Assembly: GCA_016717325.1 (NCBI GenBank)
Contig: JADKFV010000037.1
Span: forward strand, 1-49,411
Source: Bacteroidota bacterium
GTDB taxonomy: Bacteria; Bacteroidota; Bacteroidia; AKYH767-A; OLB10
Length of the DNA stretch: 49,411 nt
Reading direction: 5' to 3'
Shown piece by piece: positions 29,103-39,540 of this stretch. The notes beneath the pieces are model-generated. The model saw nothing but the letters and a program-made list of their open reading frames with translations, ran no database searches and was not told the origin of the DNA. How positions within the stretch are numbered: position 1 is the first letter of the stretch; each line of letters starts with the position of its first letter. Position numbers and translations under genes: made by a program.

Positions 29103-29839
29103 TTATTTTATTTCGAACTCTGCCCTTATTTCGAAACGAATTTTTATTTTTTGAAAATCGGTTGATGTGGTTTCAATATTACCACCTCCGTCCATTGCAG
29201 CGTTCGACATCATCATGGCTTTGCCCATCATGGGTTGGTAGTAATTATCGTTATTTATCTCTTCAATTAATATTGCACCACCAAGTCTTTCGCCAATCGA
29301 TTCGCAAAGGTATCGCGCTTTTTCTTTTGCATTCTTGAGGGCATCTTCTTTACTGTTTTGCGGTACTCTGCCTCTTTCGAATTGGAAAGCTTTGTTACAT
29401 TTAAACCAACGGTTGCTTCATCGTTGAGGCGGGCAATAAGTTGATCCATTGTTTTAGTATTATTCAATTTAATGATGTAAGATACTGTGGCAAAAAAATC
29501 GGGGTCTTTACGTTTTTTTCGTTCCCAGATACTGGCAACATTATATCCATTTACATTTTGCAATCTTATATCGCTGTCGTTAACAGCCGCATTTTTACAT
29601 GCTTCTATAAACTCTTTTTTTATGCGTTCTATATCTATTTTCTTTTTGTCCTTATTGTAGTATTCGCGCAAGTCGATAGTGATAAAAATTTGATCGGGCT
29701 CCACTTCCATTTCGGAGCTGCCGGTTACGCTTATTTTTTTTGTTTGTTTTATTTGTTGCAAGTCTATGGTTTGGCTCATGATACTTGAAGCTATTATCGA
29801 AAATAAAAATGTGAATATTGTTTTGTGAAAAAGATGCAT
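29103..29839 (-). CDS. SIMPL-domain (DUF541) periplasmic protein (frame-broken near 29350)
   Basis: Exported SIMPL/DUF541 protein of about 245 aa. It has a signal peptide (FHKTIFTFLFSIIASSIMSQ), then KKISVTGSSEMEVEPDQIFI, the typical start of the family, and RLNDEATVGLNVTKLSNSKEAEYRKTVK. The frame then goes wrong. The correct continuation (DALKNAKEKARYLCESIGE to EIRAEFEIK, stop at 29103) is in the next frame, consistent with one missing base near 29350. Family members are periplasmic or outer-membrane proteins of poorly known role. It follows the OmpA-like gene by 24 bp, so the two probably form an operon. Confidence 0.78.
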
Positions 29840-29863
29840 TTTTTTTTGATATTGATTACGTGA

Positions 29864-30898
29864 TTAATTTGTTCCCATCATTTTGAATATTTCATCCAAC
29901 TTTGGAGAAAGAATAACTTCTATTCTGCGATTTTTTTTACGCGCCTCGGCCGATGATCCTATGTCGACAGGATTATATTCGCCTTTACCTGCCGGGGTTA
30001 AACGTAAAGGATCGATTTTGCTCTCTTTAATAAGGATGCGAACCACCGATGTAGAACGCAGTACACTCAAATCCCAGTTGTCTTTTATGTTGCCTCCGCT
30101 TATGGGTACATTATCGGTATGTCCTTCTATCAGCACATTGATATCAGGATTTTCTTCGAGCACTTTTGAAAGTTGCTTAAGCGCATCAATTCCTTTTTTA
30201 TCGACTGTGGTGCTGCCCGATGCAAATAGCAAACGCTCTTCGAGCGAAACATAAACTTTACCATTTTTTTGTGTGATAGTAAGGCCATTATTGTTGTAGC
30301 CCACCAGCGCATCAGTTACTTTTGTTTTTAATGCAGAAACAATAGAATCCTTGCGTGCCAATGCCTCCTGGAGTTCCACTACACGGGCTTCCTTTTCTTT
30401 TAATTTTTTATCGGCATCGGTCAATGCGAGTTGAGAATTTTCAAGATTTTTTTGCTTTTCGGTAACTTCTTTTTCGAGCAATTTTAATGCATCTTCTTTT
30501 CGCAAAAGATCGCTTCTGGTTTTATCGAGGTCGGTCAATGCTCTGCGGGTTTCTTCATCCTTACTGCGTGCTATTTTCTCTTCATTTGTCACCAGCTTAT
30601 CGTAACTCTTGGTTAAGTCGTTGTACAAATTATTGAGCCTGCCCATAGATGTGCTAAGGTCTGTGGTGTCTTTTTTAAGACGGGCAATAGTTAAATCGCG
30701 TTCGGCATTTTGCTTTTCAAGTTCTTTGGTTTTGGTTTCATACTCCGCATAAGAAGCTTTGAGTGTGGCATTTTCAGCTTCACAGCGGTCGCGTCTTTCT
30801 TTTAAGTCTGAGAACTGACGTTGCGGAACACATGAGCCTAAAAACAAAGCTGTGATGATAAGGCTAAACGCAATTTTATTTTTCGAATTCAATAACAT
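29864..30898 (-). CDS. OmpA/MotB C-terminal domain lipoprotein with coiled coil
   Basis: 344-aa outer-membrane-linked lipoprotein. The N-terminus FSLIITALFLGSC ends in a lipobox. A long charged coiled-coil region (about residues 30-190, heptads rich in Leu/Glu/Lys) follows, then the OmpA-like peptidoglycan-binding domain (about 215-335) with LFASGSTTVDKKG, VLIEGHTDNVPI, LSVLRSTSVVRIL and RKKNRRIEVIL. It probably tethers the outer membrane to peptidoglycan. The SIMPL gene follows on the same transcript. Confidence 0.88.
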   Translation of the reverse strand: MLLNSKNKIAFSLIITALFLGSCVPQRQFSDLKERRDRCEAENATLKASYAEYETKTKELEKQNAERDLTIARLKKDTTDLSTSMGRLNNLYNDLTKSYDKLVTNEEKIARSKDEETRRALTDLDKTRSDLLRKEDALKLLEKEVTEKQKNLENSQLALTDADKKLKEKEARVVELQEALARKDSIVSALKTKVTDALVGYNNNGLTITQKNGKVYVSLEERLLFASGSTTVDKKGIDALKQLSKVLEENPDINVLIEGHTDNVPISGGNIKDNWDLSVLRSTSVVRILIKESKIDPLRLTPAGKGEYNPVDIGSSAEARKKNRRIEVILSPKLDEIFKMMGTN

Positions 30899-31075
30899 GA
30901 TAAATAATTTTTTAAAAAACGTGGAAATATATTTGATGTAAAATTAGGCAGACCCATTGCACATGTTACATGGGTTGGGTTATTTTATGAACAAATAAAA
31001 TTTAAAAACATTAAAAACATTCTAGATACATATTGATAGAAATAATAATTTTCGCTGGCAATAAATTTTAAAAGT

Positions 31076-31792
31076 ATGGATACATTAAATTCAAATTGGA
31101 TAACAGAAAGTCATATAGATTTCGAGTACAAAAAGTATATGTTGCTGGGGTATCTTCAACATGTGAACGAAAAATTTAGTGCAACAGAATTGTTTCCACA
31201 CCTGAGCTCAATTATAGAGCATTACAAAAACTTAAAATTGTTGCAGGAAAACACTTTAAAATTGCGCAGCAACTTTCCCGAAGCACTTACAGGTATTGAC
31301 GCTGCCGAATTTAAACTCATGCACGAAAGCATTATGAATGACGATAGCATTATGAGTGAAATAGAACAGATAGTAAATTTTTCGATACCGCAATTTGAAA
31401 AATATATGTTTGAAGGCCGCAAAATTTATGACTTTGTGGAGCACAAATTAATTATTTCTCCTGTGGGCCTTACACCCATAAGAGTAAACGAAGGATATCT
31501 GTTTTTGCGCAATGGAGGTGAAAAAGCAACGCATATTTACAATTACCAGATAACGCTTTTCGAACGACACGATGAGCGCTATAGAGGTATACATACTCAT
31601 TATGTATGTTCATATGAAGTTTCGATAACCAATACTTTTGAGCAATTAAAAATAGAATTACTAAAGAGCCACAAACAATTGCCAAATCCTGCAACTTTTG
31701 CCATAGAATCATCGTTGGCTTTGCCTATGGAATCTACATTATTGCCAATAGCTAAGCGCATTTTGATAAGGCATTTACAAGAAACAATATAA
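31076..31792 (+). CDS. Conserved hypothetical protein upstream of ECF sigma factor
   Basis: 238-aa soluble protein that I do not recognise. No signal peptide, no transmembrane segment. Charged N-terminal half with helices (DFEYKKYMLLGYLQHVNEKF, HLSSIIEHYKNLKLLQEN); beta-rich second half with VEHKLIISPVGLTPIRVNEG, YLFLRNG, YNYQITLFERHDERYRG and YEVSITNTFEQ. It ends 66 bp before the start of the sigma-factor gene on the same strand, so it could feed a signal to the sigma/anti-sigma pair; that is only context. Confidence 0.6.
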   Translation: MDTLNSNWITESHIDFEYKKYMLLGYLQHVNEKFSATELFPHLSSIIEHYKNLKLLQENTLKLRSNFPEALTGIDAAEFKLMHESIMNDDSIMSEIEQIVNFSIPQFEKYMFEGRKIYDFVEHKLIISPVGLTPIRVNEGYLFLRNGGEKATHIYNYQITLFERHDERYRGIHTHYVCSYEVSITNTFEQLKIELLKSHKQLPNPATFAIESSLALPMESTLLPIAKRILIRHLQETI

Positions 31793-31858
31793 ATAGTTGC
31801 TGCCGGATGTAACTTTTTCCAGGGCCAAAACGTATCATTAATAACAAAACTCACCACC

Positions 31859-32344
31859 TTGACCACCAACGAATACAATAAGTGTGTAGATCAGTATAGC
31901 GATGGCATATATCGCTTTATACTACATAATATACGCGACAAAGAAGAAGCGCAGGATATAGTGCAGGATACTTATGAAAAAATGTGGATTAACAAGGACA
32001 ATGTAAATCCCCAAAAGGTAAAGTCGTACTTATTTACCACGGCATACCACACCATGATAAATAAAATAAGGCGCAATAAATATAAAGCGCCAATGACCGA
32101 AGTGGATTTTAATAAACATTACAAAGAAGAATCGTACACGGGATTGAAAGAAATATTGCACGAAGGACTTAAGCGCCTGCCCGAAATACAACGCACCGTA
32201 ATAATGTTGCGCGACTACGAAGGATACGACTATCGGGAAATTGGAGAGATAACTCAGTTAAATGAATCGCAGGTAAAAGTTTACATTTTTCGCGCACGCC
32301 AAACTTTGAAAGAGTTTATTGGCAGCATGCGAAATGTGATATAA
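31859..32344 (+). CDS. ECF-type RNA polymerase sigma factor
   Basis: 161-aa sigma-70 family factor of the extracytoplasmic-function class. Region 2 is seen in YRFILHNIRDKEEAQDIVQDTYEKMW and region 4 in LPEIQRTVIMLRDYEGYDYREIGEI and VKVYIFRARQTLKEF. The start is a TTG (31859, peptide MTTNEYNKCVDQYSDG); no ATG gives a better start and the length fits. The anti-sigma gene begins 4 bp after its stop, the classic sigma/anti-sigma arrangement. Confidence 0.9.
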   Translation: MTTNEYNKCVDQYSDGIYRFILHNIRDKEEAQDIVQDTYEKMWINKDNVNPQKVKSYLFTTAYHTMINKIRRNKYKAPMTEVDFNKHYKEESYTGLKEILHEGLKRLPEIQRTVIMLRDYEGYDYREIGEITQLNESQVKVYIFRARQTLKEFIGSMRNVI

Positions 32345-32348
32345 AAAA

Positions 32349-33894
32349 ATGAAACACGAAATAAATATACATAATTGCGAAGCGTGGTTTTAGACTATCA
32401 CGAAAACCGCCTCACTCCCGAGGAGGTTTTGCAGTTGCTTTTATTTCTCGACAATCACCCACAATTTAAAAATGCTTTTTCGCACTTTGAAAATTTATCC
32501 ATCGAAAATTTGCCAATCGATTTCCCTAACAAAAATTTGTTGTTAAAAGATGATGCTAAAATGGATTTGAAATTATCGGCCCAGGAGGAAATAATTTTAG
32601 CAAATATTGATAGCGTAAAACTACATGATGCAGAAAACATTGAAATTGATGCATCGGAATTAGAAGCATTAAAAAACAGTAAACTAATTGCCGGTGAAGA
32701 GCGATTTGAAAATAAAACTTCGCTTTACAAACTCGATATTACTCACGAAAATATTGATGATTGGCTGATTGCCGAATTGGAAGGCTTGCTAAATATTGCA
32801 GAGCAAAATGCATTGAACAATTTTATAGCCAACAACCCTCAATATGCCGATGAACAATTTTTATTTGCATCCGCAAAGCTGCTTGACGAAAAAATTGCTT
32901 TGGATAAAAGCACTCTTTACAAAACAAATATTGAGCATGAAAAATAGATGAAAATTTAATTGCCTACAGCGAAGGAATATTGAACAATGATGAACGGAGG
33001 GAAGTGGAAATATTTCTTGACCAAAACCCACAATACAAGAAAGACCTTGCTTTATATCAACAATCGAAACTCAATGCAAGTGACATAGAAATTTATCCAT
33101 TTAAAGGAAAATTGAAAAGAGCAGTAATGTTTCCAAATGCAACTTTAAAATATGTGGTATCGGGAATAGCCGCTTGCCTTATTATTGCATTTGGCCTCAA
33201 TTTATTTTTGAATAACGGTAAAGAAAATTTAGCAGACACTAAAAAAGTTGACACAGTTAATGCCAATACAAAATCAGTAGCAAGCAAAACCGAAATTAAA
33301 CAACAGGAGGTAGAGGAGACTATATCTACCGAAACAAATGCAATCATTGATTCAATAGAAAAGAATGTTGAAGCACAGTTTAATGCGCCATTTAATAAAA
33401 ACACAAATGCAACGAAAATAAGGGTTAAGCAAATTCGCAATTACAACGCAACCCAAAACCTTGCTCAAGTAAAAGATTCTATAGGCCAGAATAATATAAA
33501 AGCAAATGATATTGTTTCAATACCTAAAAAAGACACTACAGAAAAGTCTCTTGCTGAGAGTCAATTGAAAATAGATACGACCAACAACCAAAACGGGAAT
33601 TCAATTATTGAAAATCAAGCCGAAATTGTAAAAGGAACTTTGGTATTGAATACCCCTGTTGCCGATTCGAAAAGAAAAACGATAAAAGAATATTTTACAA
33701 CTCTTATCAATAAAAAAGGCTCGAAAACCACTCCCGATAAGGATTTAGAAGAGTATGAATTACTATCGGGCAAGCGTAAAATAACAGATGCTGTTGCCTG
33801 GGCTTTAACAAAAGTTTCGGGCGACCGATTGAAAGTAACTACCATGTACAATGCTGATGATAAACTTGCAAGGCTTAAGTTAGATAGGAATTAG
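32349..33894 (+). CDS. Anti-sigma-factor-like membrane protein (two frame breaks: near 32390 and 32946)
   Basis: About 515-aa protein read in three frames. It starts MKHEINIHNCEAWF (ATG 32349), continues LDYHENRLTPEEVLQLLLFL once one T is restored to the TTTT run near 32388-32391, and then IDENLIAYSEGILNNDERRE once one A is restored near 32943-32947. The soluble N-terminal part contains three zinc-finger-less 'DYxExxL...E(E/D)...FLxxNPxxK' repeats, as in Bacteroidota anti-sigma factors. One transmembrane helix follows (YVVSGIAACLIIAFGLNLFL, about 33150-33210), then a long periplasmic tail rich in Asn/Lys/Thr. It should bind the preceding ECF sigma factor. Confidence 0.75.
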
Positions 33895-34146
33895 GTACTT
33901 GAAATAGACAACTTTCTTTTAGTTGATCACCTTTTTTTGCAGATCAAATTCTGCCATAAATTATCTTTTTAAATTTTTAAGATCCATACCAAAACAACCC
34001 TAAAAAAAATTTCATTTTTTTTGGTAAAAGAATGTTGCGTATATTCTATTAGTTTAGTAGTATTACACTGTAAAAATAGAGGGTTTGTGATTGCTAGTAT
34101 AATTATAAATATTTACACCTTTTATTGTTAACCAATCTATATCGAA

Positions 34147-34530
34147 ATGAAAAAATATTTTCTTTTTATTGTTTGCTCAGGTATTATGCAAATGTATGTT
34201 GCTGCACAAAAAAATATTGCCGCTCAACCAATAAGTAAAACTGATATTCGCACAGGCGAACATATAGTGACTTCTGAATTTTTGATTCCGGCACAAAAGA
34301 AACCGAATTCAAATGCTCACATTTTTAATGCGCTAGAAACGTTGCAGGGTAAGGTTTTGAGTTACACTATTGCTCAAAATAATATTTTGATTGTTGAACA
34401 TATTCAAAGTTTTAAGCCCGAAGAATTATTGCAATTTTTTCGCACACAAAACATTGATGCAAAATATAAAGACCCTGTTTTAAACAGGTTTTTATTTTTG
34501 AATGATAAAGGAAAATTGGTTCACGAATAA
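34147..34530 (+). CDS. Small secreted protein, unknown
   Basis: 127-aa protein with a signal peptide (KKYFLFIVCSGIMQMYVAAQ). The mature part is without recognisable domain: HIFNALETLQGKVLSYTIAQNNILIVEHIQSFKPEELLQFFRTQNI, then ending LFLNDKGKLVHE. It lies about 250 bp after the anti-sigma gene and 19-31 bp before the giant T9SS protein on the same strand, so it may be co-expressed with that protein. No cysteine pattern, no T9SS domain. Confidence 0.6.
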   Translation: MKKYFLFIVCSGIMQMYVAAQKNIAAQPISKTDIRTGEHIVTSEFLIPAQKKPNSNAHIFNALETLQGKVLSYTIAQNNILIVEHIQSFKPEELLQFFRTQNIDAKYKDPVLNRFLFLNDKGKLVHE

Positions 34531-34561
34531 TACTTATTGCTTCACTATTATGATTTTAAAA

Positions 34562-37500
34562 ATGAAAATTCAACCACACAAAATTCTATTTTTACTCTTC
34601 ACCGTTTTTGTTTTTTTGAGTAAAACTTCAGCACAAACGGTATTGATAAGCCCCACCGGAGATGGAGGATTTGAAACCGGAGCAACATTTGGCACCAATA
34701 ATTGGACAGTTGTAAATGGCACACAAGCCAATAAATGGTTTGTGGGTAGTGTACCAACAGGGTTCACAGGCACCCGTTGTGCATACATATCGAACAATGG
34801 AACAGGTACAACACATAACTATGCAACTGGATCTGCATCGGTGACGCATATTTACAGAGATGTGGTTTTTCCTCCCGGGCAAACTTGCATCAACCTCACT
34901 TTTTCATGGAAAAATGATGGCGAATCGGGCTACGATTATTTGGCGGTGTATCTTGTAAACACAGGTACTACACCTGTTGCCGGCACGGAACTCGTAACCG
35001 GAAAATTGGGAATTGATTATGATTCGCAAACTGCGTGGCAAACTGTGGCGTTAAGTATACCTGCAGCTAATGCAGGTACCACAAAGCGTCTCGTTTTCAG
35101 TTGGGCTAACGATAATTTATTTGGTTTTCAACCTCCTGCAGCAATCGATAACATATCGCTTGTGGCAAGTAATGGAAATGTAAACGATGAACCTTGCAAT
35201 GCAACACCGTTAACCGTTGGTACCACATGCAATTTTATAGGCTCTACAAATGGTTGTGCATCCGGATCGGCAGTGGCAGCTCCAGGTTGTGCTGGATATA
35301 GTGGCGGTGATGTTTGGTTTAGTGCAGTTGTGCCTGCTTCGGGTAAATTAAATTTCGATTCTAATATTGGAACAATAACCGATGGTGGAATGGCCATTTA
35401 TACAGGAACGTGTTCATCGCTCACACAAATAGCATGTGATGATGATGCAAGTTTGAATGGGGCAATGCCTGCAATCAATTTAAGCAATCTTACTCCAGGC
35501 ACAACGGTCTTTATCAGGTTTTGGGAATATGGTAATGACAACAACGGAAGTTTTCAAATTTGTGTTCTGGACCCGTGCCCAACCGGACCGGGTTCTTGTA
35601 TGGCGCTGTTGGGGACCGGAGTACCCAATGTTGGAGGCTTACCTTATAATTCAGGAGCCGGCACTACCAATCTTATGGGCGATGATTTAACATCTTTTAA
35701 TACAAATGTATGTGGCAGTTCTTTTTATCTTGATGGTATGGATCGTGTTTGGATTTTTACGCCTACAACCTCTGGCCCACTTACAATTACCCTTACCTCT
35801 ACAGGTATATGGACAGGATTAATGCTTTACGATGATTGCCCTGTGGGCTCTGCGTGCTACACTGCTCCGGGCCAATGTGTTGCATCAGCTCAATCATCAA
35901 CCGGTAACAAAACACTTACCGTTTGTGTTACTGCAAATGTTACCTACTATCTTGTACTGGATTGTTTTCCTACTCCTTACTTTAACCCATATTCAAATTT
36001 ATACATTTCGGCACCTACAGGCGCAGGGGCACCAACCAACGATCAACCATGCAATGCAACGCCACTTCCATTGGGTGTAAATTTAAATGGCGATAATGGA
36101 TGTACAGGTTTTACAGGTGAGCCTGCTGCACCAGGATGCTGGTTAACACCAAATGTGCGAAATACAGTTTGGTATAGTGTGGTACCCACTTCATCAAGTT
36201 TAAAAATAAGAACTTTTCCGGGCTTATTAAAAAACACACAAATAGCTGTTTATTCAGGTGTTTGCGGTGTCGGGTTTACATTAGTTGATTGCAATGACGA
36301 TGCTCCCCCTTGCGGCACATCGGCTTTTCTAATCACCGGCTTACATATCACAATTAACACTTACAGGCTTAACACCCTGTACAACTTATTATATAGTGGT
36401 TGATGGTTATGGCGATTTATACGGCACTTTTAGCATCATGGCTATAGATGGCTCACAGAGTTTTCCTCCTATTTTTGGTCAGGAGTGCAGCCTACCAAAT
36501 CCTGTGTGTGCTCAGAGTATTACTGTGGGTGACCCCGGATATCAGGCATTCGGTACCTTGTGCGATTTTCCGGGGGCGGGCACTAATTGTTTACTCACTG
36601 GCGAAAGAGGTTCGGCATTTTACGAAATTCAAATTTCGGGCACCGGCTTTTTAGAATTTAATATTGTACCAAATGATTGGGCAGGCGCACCAAGCACATC
36701 AGCAACCGATTACGATTTTGCCGTATGGAAATCTGCCGGCACTGGAGCTGTAAATTGCACTGATATTTTGAATGGCGCTACTCCTCTTAGATGCAATTAT
36801 TCTTATTTAGGAGTAACTGGGCTGTTCAGCAACTTAACAAACTCTGCACCTTTTGCCTACCCCAATTTTGATGGTGCATACGAAGCCAGAATACCCGTGC
36901 TAGGAGGCGAAAAATATTTACTCAATGTTAGCAATTTTTCAAATTCCACTTCAGGGTTTACCATAAATTTTGGTGTGGCTTCTCCAATCAACTATACTCC
37001 TAATCCGGGTTTTGTGGTTTGGACCGGTGGTGTAAACACCGATTGGTTTAACACAGGTAATTGGGGAGGATGTGCTATACCAACATGCGCAATTGATGCT
37101 ATTATTCCGCCCTCATCTGCCAATCAGCCGGTTATTTATGCTCCTGGTGCAGCTTGCAAAAGCATCAGCATCAACCCTGGTTCATCATTGACTATCAATG
37201 CCGGATTTTCGTTAAGTGTGTGTGGCGACTACCTCAACAACGGAACGCTGACAGCTGCGGCAACTTCAACCGTTATTTTCAATAATGGCTCTGTCAATCA
37301 ATCGATGGATGGTAACCTAGTAGGTGCAAGTGCTTTTGGCAATGTAACTATTACTAAAACAGGTGGTACTGTTACTACGCTTGATAACGTTGAAATGCGC
37401 GGCAATTTTACGGTGAGCAATGCTACCAGTTCATTCAATGCCAATGCAAAGTATCATAAAGTTGGTGGTCATTTTATGAATAGTGGAACTTACACTCCGG

Positions 37501-38759
37501 GTGTGGCCGGAACATTAGAATTGAATGGCAGTGCAACTCAGGATTACCAAAACACAGGTGCAATAAATAATTGCATAATCAACAAGACGAGCAATATTGT
37601 AAACCTGCTATCAAATATGTTGCTGGGCAATTTGGGTAACCTCACTTTAACATGGGGAAATATTAACACATCTCCATCGTATATGGTTATAGTTACAAAC
37701 CGCAATGTGGGCTCATGCACTCCCGGGCATAACAACAGTTTTGTTGCCGGATTTTTGCGCAGATATATTAACCCTACCGGAAGTTATGATTTTCCTGTTG
37801 GAAGTATCGCCAAAAGCTATCAGCGGGCAAATGTAAATTTTGCATATCCCGGCAACCCAACCATCATCGATTATCTTACAGCAAGCTTTTATGCCTTTTC
37901 CGTTTTGCCTCCGGGAATTGGTGGCAACGAGTGCAGCACATCGTATACACAGCCTGCGCTTAACAATGGCTATTGGACCATCAGTGCAAGCAACAACCCC
38001 ACATCGGGCAATTATGATATGACTTTATACAATCAGGCATTTACCAATGCTTCATCGGGCTGGACGGTAATGAAAAACCCCGGGGGTGGATGGGGATTAT
38101 ATAATGGCACCTGCGTTATATGCACACCCAATGCAGTAATGCGTTTGGGTATGAATGGCTTTTCGGATTTTGCCACCGCACAATCACCATCGCCATTACC
38201 CTTGCAATTATTGCAGTTTGAGGCGTTTGGAAAATTGAATCAGGTAAATATCTATTGGACCACTACTTCCGAAAAAGAGGTAAGTCATTTTGAGTTAGAA
38301 CGTAGCTTAAATGAAACCGACTTCGAAAAAATTGCCTCAATAGACGCTCACAATAATCCGGCAGCAATAAACCATTATATGTATGGAGATAAAAATGTAA
38401 GTTCCAATGTGGTTTACTATTATCGATTAAAGCAAATGGATGTGAACGGTTTTTACAAGTATTCGGATATTAAAACTGCAGAGTTAAATGAAAATAACGA
38501 TGTTTTTTCAATGTCGCCAAACCCTTATACAAAAAGCACCTCGGTGCAATACTATCTCGATTTTGAAGCCGATATTACTATTGATGTAATAGACCCTACA
38601 GGAAATATTGTAAAAAACATTGTTCACCAAAATCAGCAAAAGGGTTTTTACATGTTCAACCTCAACTTGCACGAAATTGCAACGGCAGAAGGGATTTATA
38701 CCGTGCGGTTTAGCAATAACGGTAAAGTATGGAGTAAGAAGTTGGTGTACAAATGGTAA
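34562..38759 (+). CDS. Giant secreted repeat protein with T9SS type A domain (frame-broken near 36332)
   Basis: About 1,398-aa exported protein; the start is ATG 34562 (or 34550). It has a signal peptide (HKILFLLFTVFVFLSKTSAQ), then a jelly-roll-like segment with ISNNGTGTTHNYATGSASVT and WKNDGESGYDYLAVYL. Two homologous modules of about 135 aa follow (NDEPCNATPL, then NDQPCNATPL, each with VWFSAVVP/VWYSVVP and a TxFTLVDCNDDA-like block). Next come a GxDFAVWK-type module, a filamentous/beta-helix-like part (NTGNWGGCAIPTCAIDAIIP, INPGSSLTINAGFSLSVCG) and a T9SS type A end (MSPNPYTKSTSVQYYL, EGIYTVRFSNNGKVWSKKL). The break near 36331 (one extra A) joins SAFL to SPAYISQLTLTG. Confidence 0.77.
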
Positions 38760-38861
38760 TCCATTTTAATGCTTCGGTTTCATTTTTGTCGTTTGTTATT
38801 GAAGCCTTTTAAAAAGCTATCAACTTGATACTTCTTAAACAAAAACTTTAATATGCAAGGT

Positions 38862-38892
38862 TTGTTTTAATTGACAGCATCATTTACCTTCG
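38862..38892 (+). promoter_or_regulatory. Promoter abutting the start of the CxxC membrane gene
   Basis: TTG (38862-38864) and TACCTTCG (38885-38892, one mismatch to TAnnTTTG) with a 20-bp spacer. The ATG at 38897 follows after only 4 bp, so the mRNA would be leaderless or nearly so. Confidence 0.45.
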
Positions 38893-38896
38893 CACC

Positions 38897-39142
38897 ATGA
38901 AAAAGATATTCATTATATTTTGTTTTCTTTCGCTTTTTACAATTAATGAAAGTAATGCGCAGTGTGCCATGTGTAAGGCTACTGCCGAATCGAACATGAA
39001 AGACGGCAAAAGCACTGTGGGCCGTGGACTTAACAGTGGCATTTTGTTCCTGATGGCCATTCCATACATGATGGCCGCTACCGGTTTCGGTATATGGTAT
39101 TACAACAAAAAGAAGAGACAGAAATTAGTTTTGGCAGAATAA
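38897..39142 (+). CDS. Small membrane protein with CxxC motif
   Basis: 81-aa protein. It has a signal peptide or N-terminal helix (KKIFIIFCFLSLFTINESNAQ), directly followed by CAMCKATAESN (a CxxC), a short loop with GRGLNSGILFL, and a second hydrophobic segment (MAIPYMMAATGFGIWYY), ending in Lys/Arg. The CxxC near the cleavage site and the conserved look suggest metal or haem handling or thiol chemistry. Similar small proteins occur in Bacteroidota, but I know no function. Confidence 0.7.
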   Translation: MKKIFIIFCFLSLFTINESNAQCAMCKATAESNMKDGKSTVGRGLNSGILFLMAIPYMMAATGFGIWYYNKKKRQKLVLAE

Positions 39143-39194
39143 TTTCGTTGCGAATAGACTTTTATACCTTGGCGAATAACCTATTGGTCATCTC

Positions 39195-39530
39195 CTAAAT
39201 TTTACTGCTCAGCTCCTGCAAAAATTTTTTTAAATCAAGTAACGACTCCCTCAGCATAAGTTTTTTACGTTCGCTTTGATTGTTGGTTTTCAAATAATTT
39301 TTTGCCCCATCAATGGTAAATCCTTTTTCACGTACGAGATGAAAAATAAGCTCAAAATTGCGGATATCAGTCTTTGTAAATTGGCGGTTTCCGGTTGATG
39401 TTTTTGCTGGACGAAGGATATCAAACTCCTTTTCATAAAAACGTATTAGTGAAGGATTCACATTGAAAAGTGTGGCCACTTCTCCTATCGAAAAAAATAT
39501 CTTTTCTATCTCCTTTTCCTTATACGGCAT
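39195..39530 (-). CDS. MerR-family transcriptional regulator
   Basis: 111-aa DNA-binding protein. The MerR winged helix is seen in FFSIGEVATLFNVNPSLIRFYEKEFDIL, RPAKTSTGNRQFTKTDI (wing) and VREKGFTIDGAKNYLK. There is no effector domain with cysteines, so it belongs to the short Bacteroidota subgroup. It starts 10 bp after the end of the M23 peptidase gene; this M23-MerR pair is a common arrangement in the phylum (recollection). Confidence 0.87.
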   Translation of the reverse strand: MPYKEKEIEKIFFSIGEVATLFNVNPSLIRFYEKEFDILRPAKTSTGNRQFTKTDIRNFELIFHLVREKGFTIDGAKNYLKTNNQSERKKLMLRESLLDLKKFLQELSSKI

Positions 39531-39540
39531 GTTTTACTGT

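Noticed and set aside
33928..33953. TTGATC/GATCAA hairpin after the anti-sigma gene
   Set aside because: Only 6 bp of stem, the T run lies in the loop rather than after it; not a convincing terminator.
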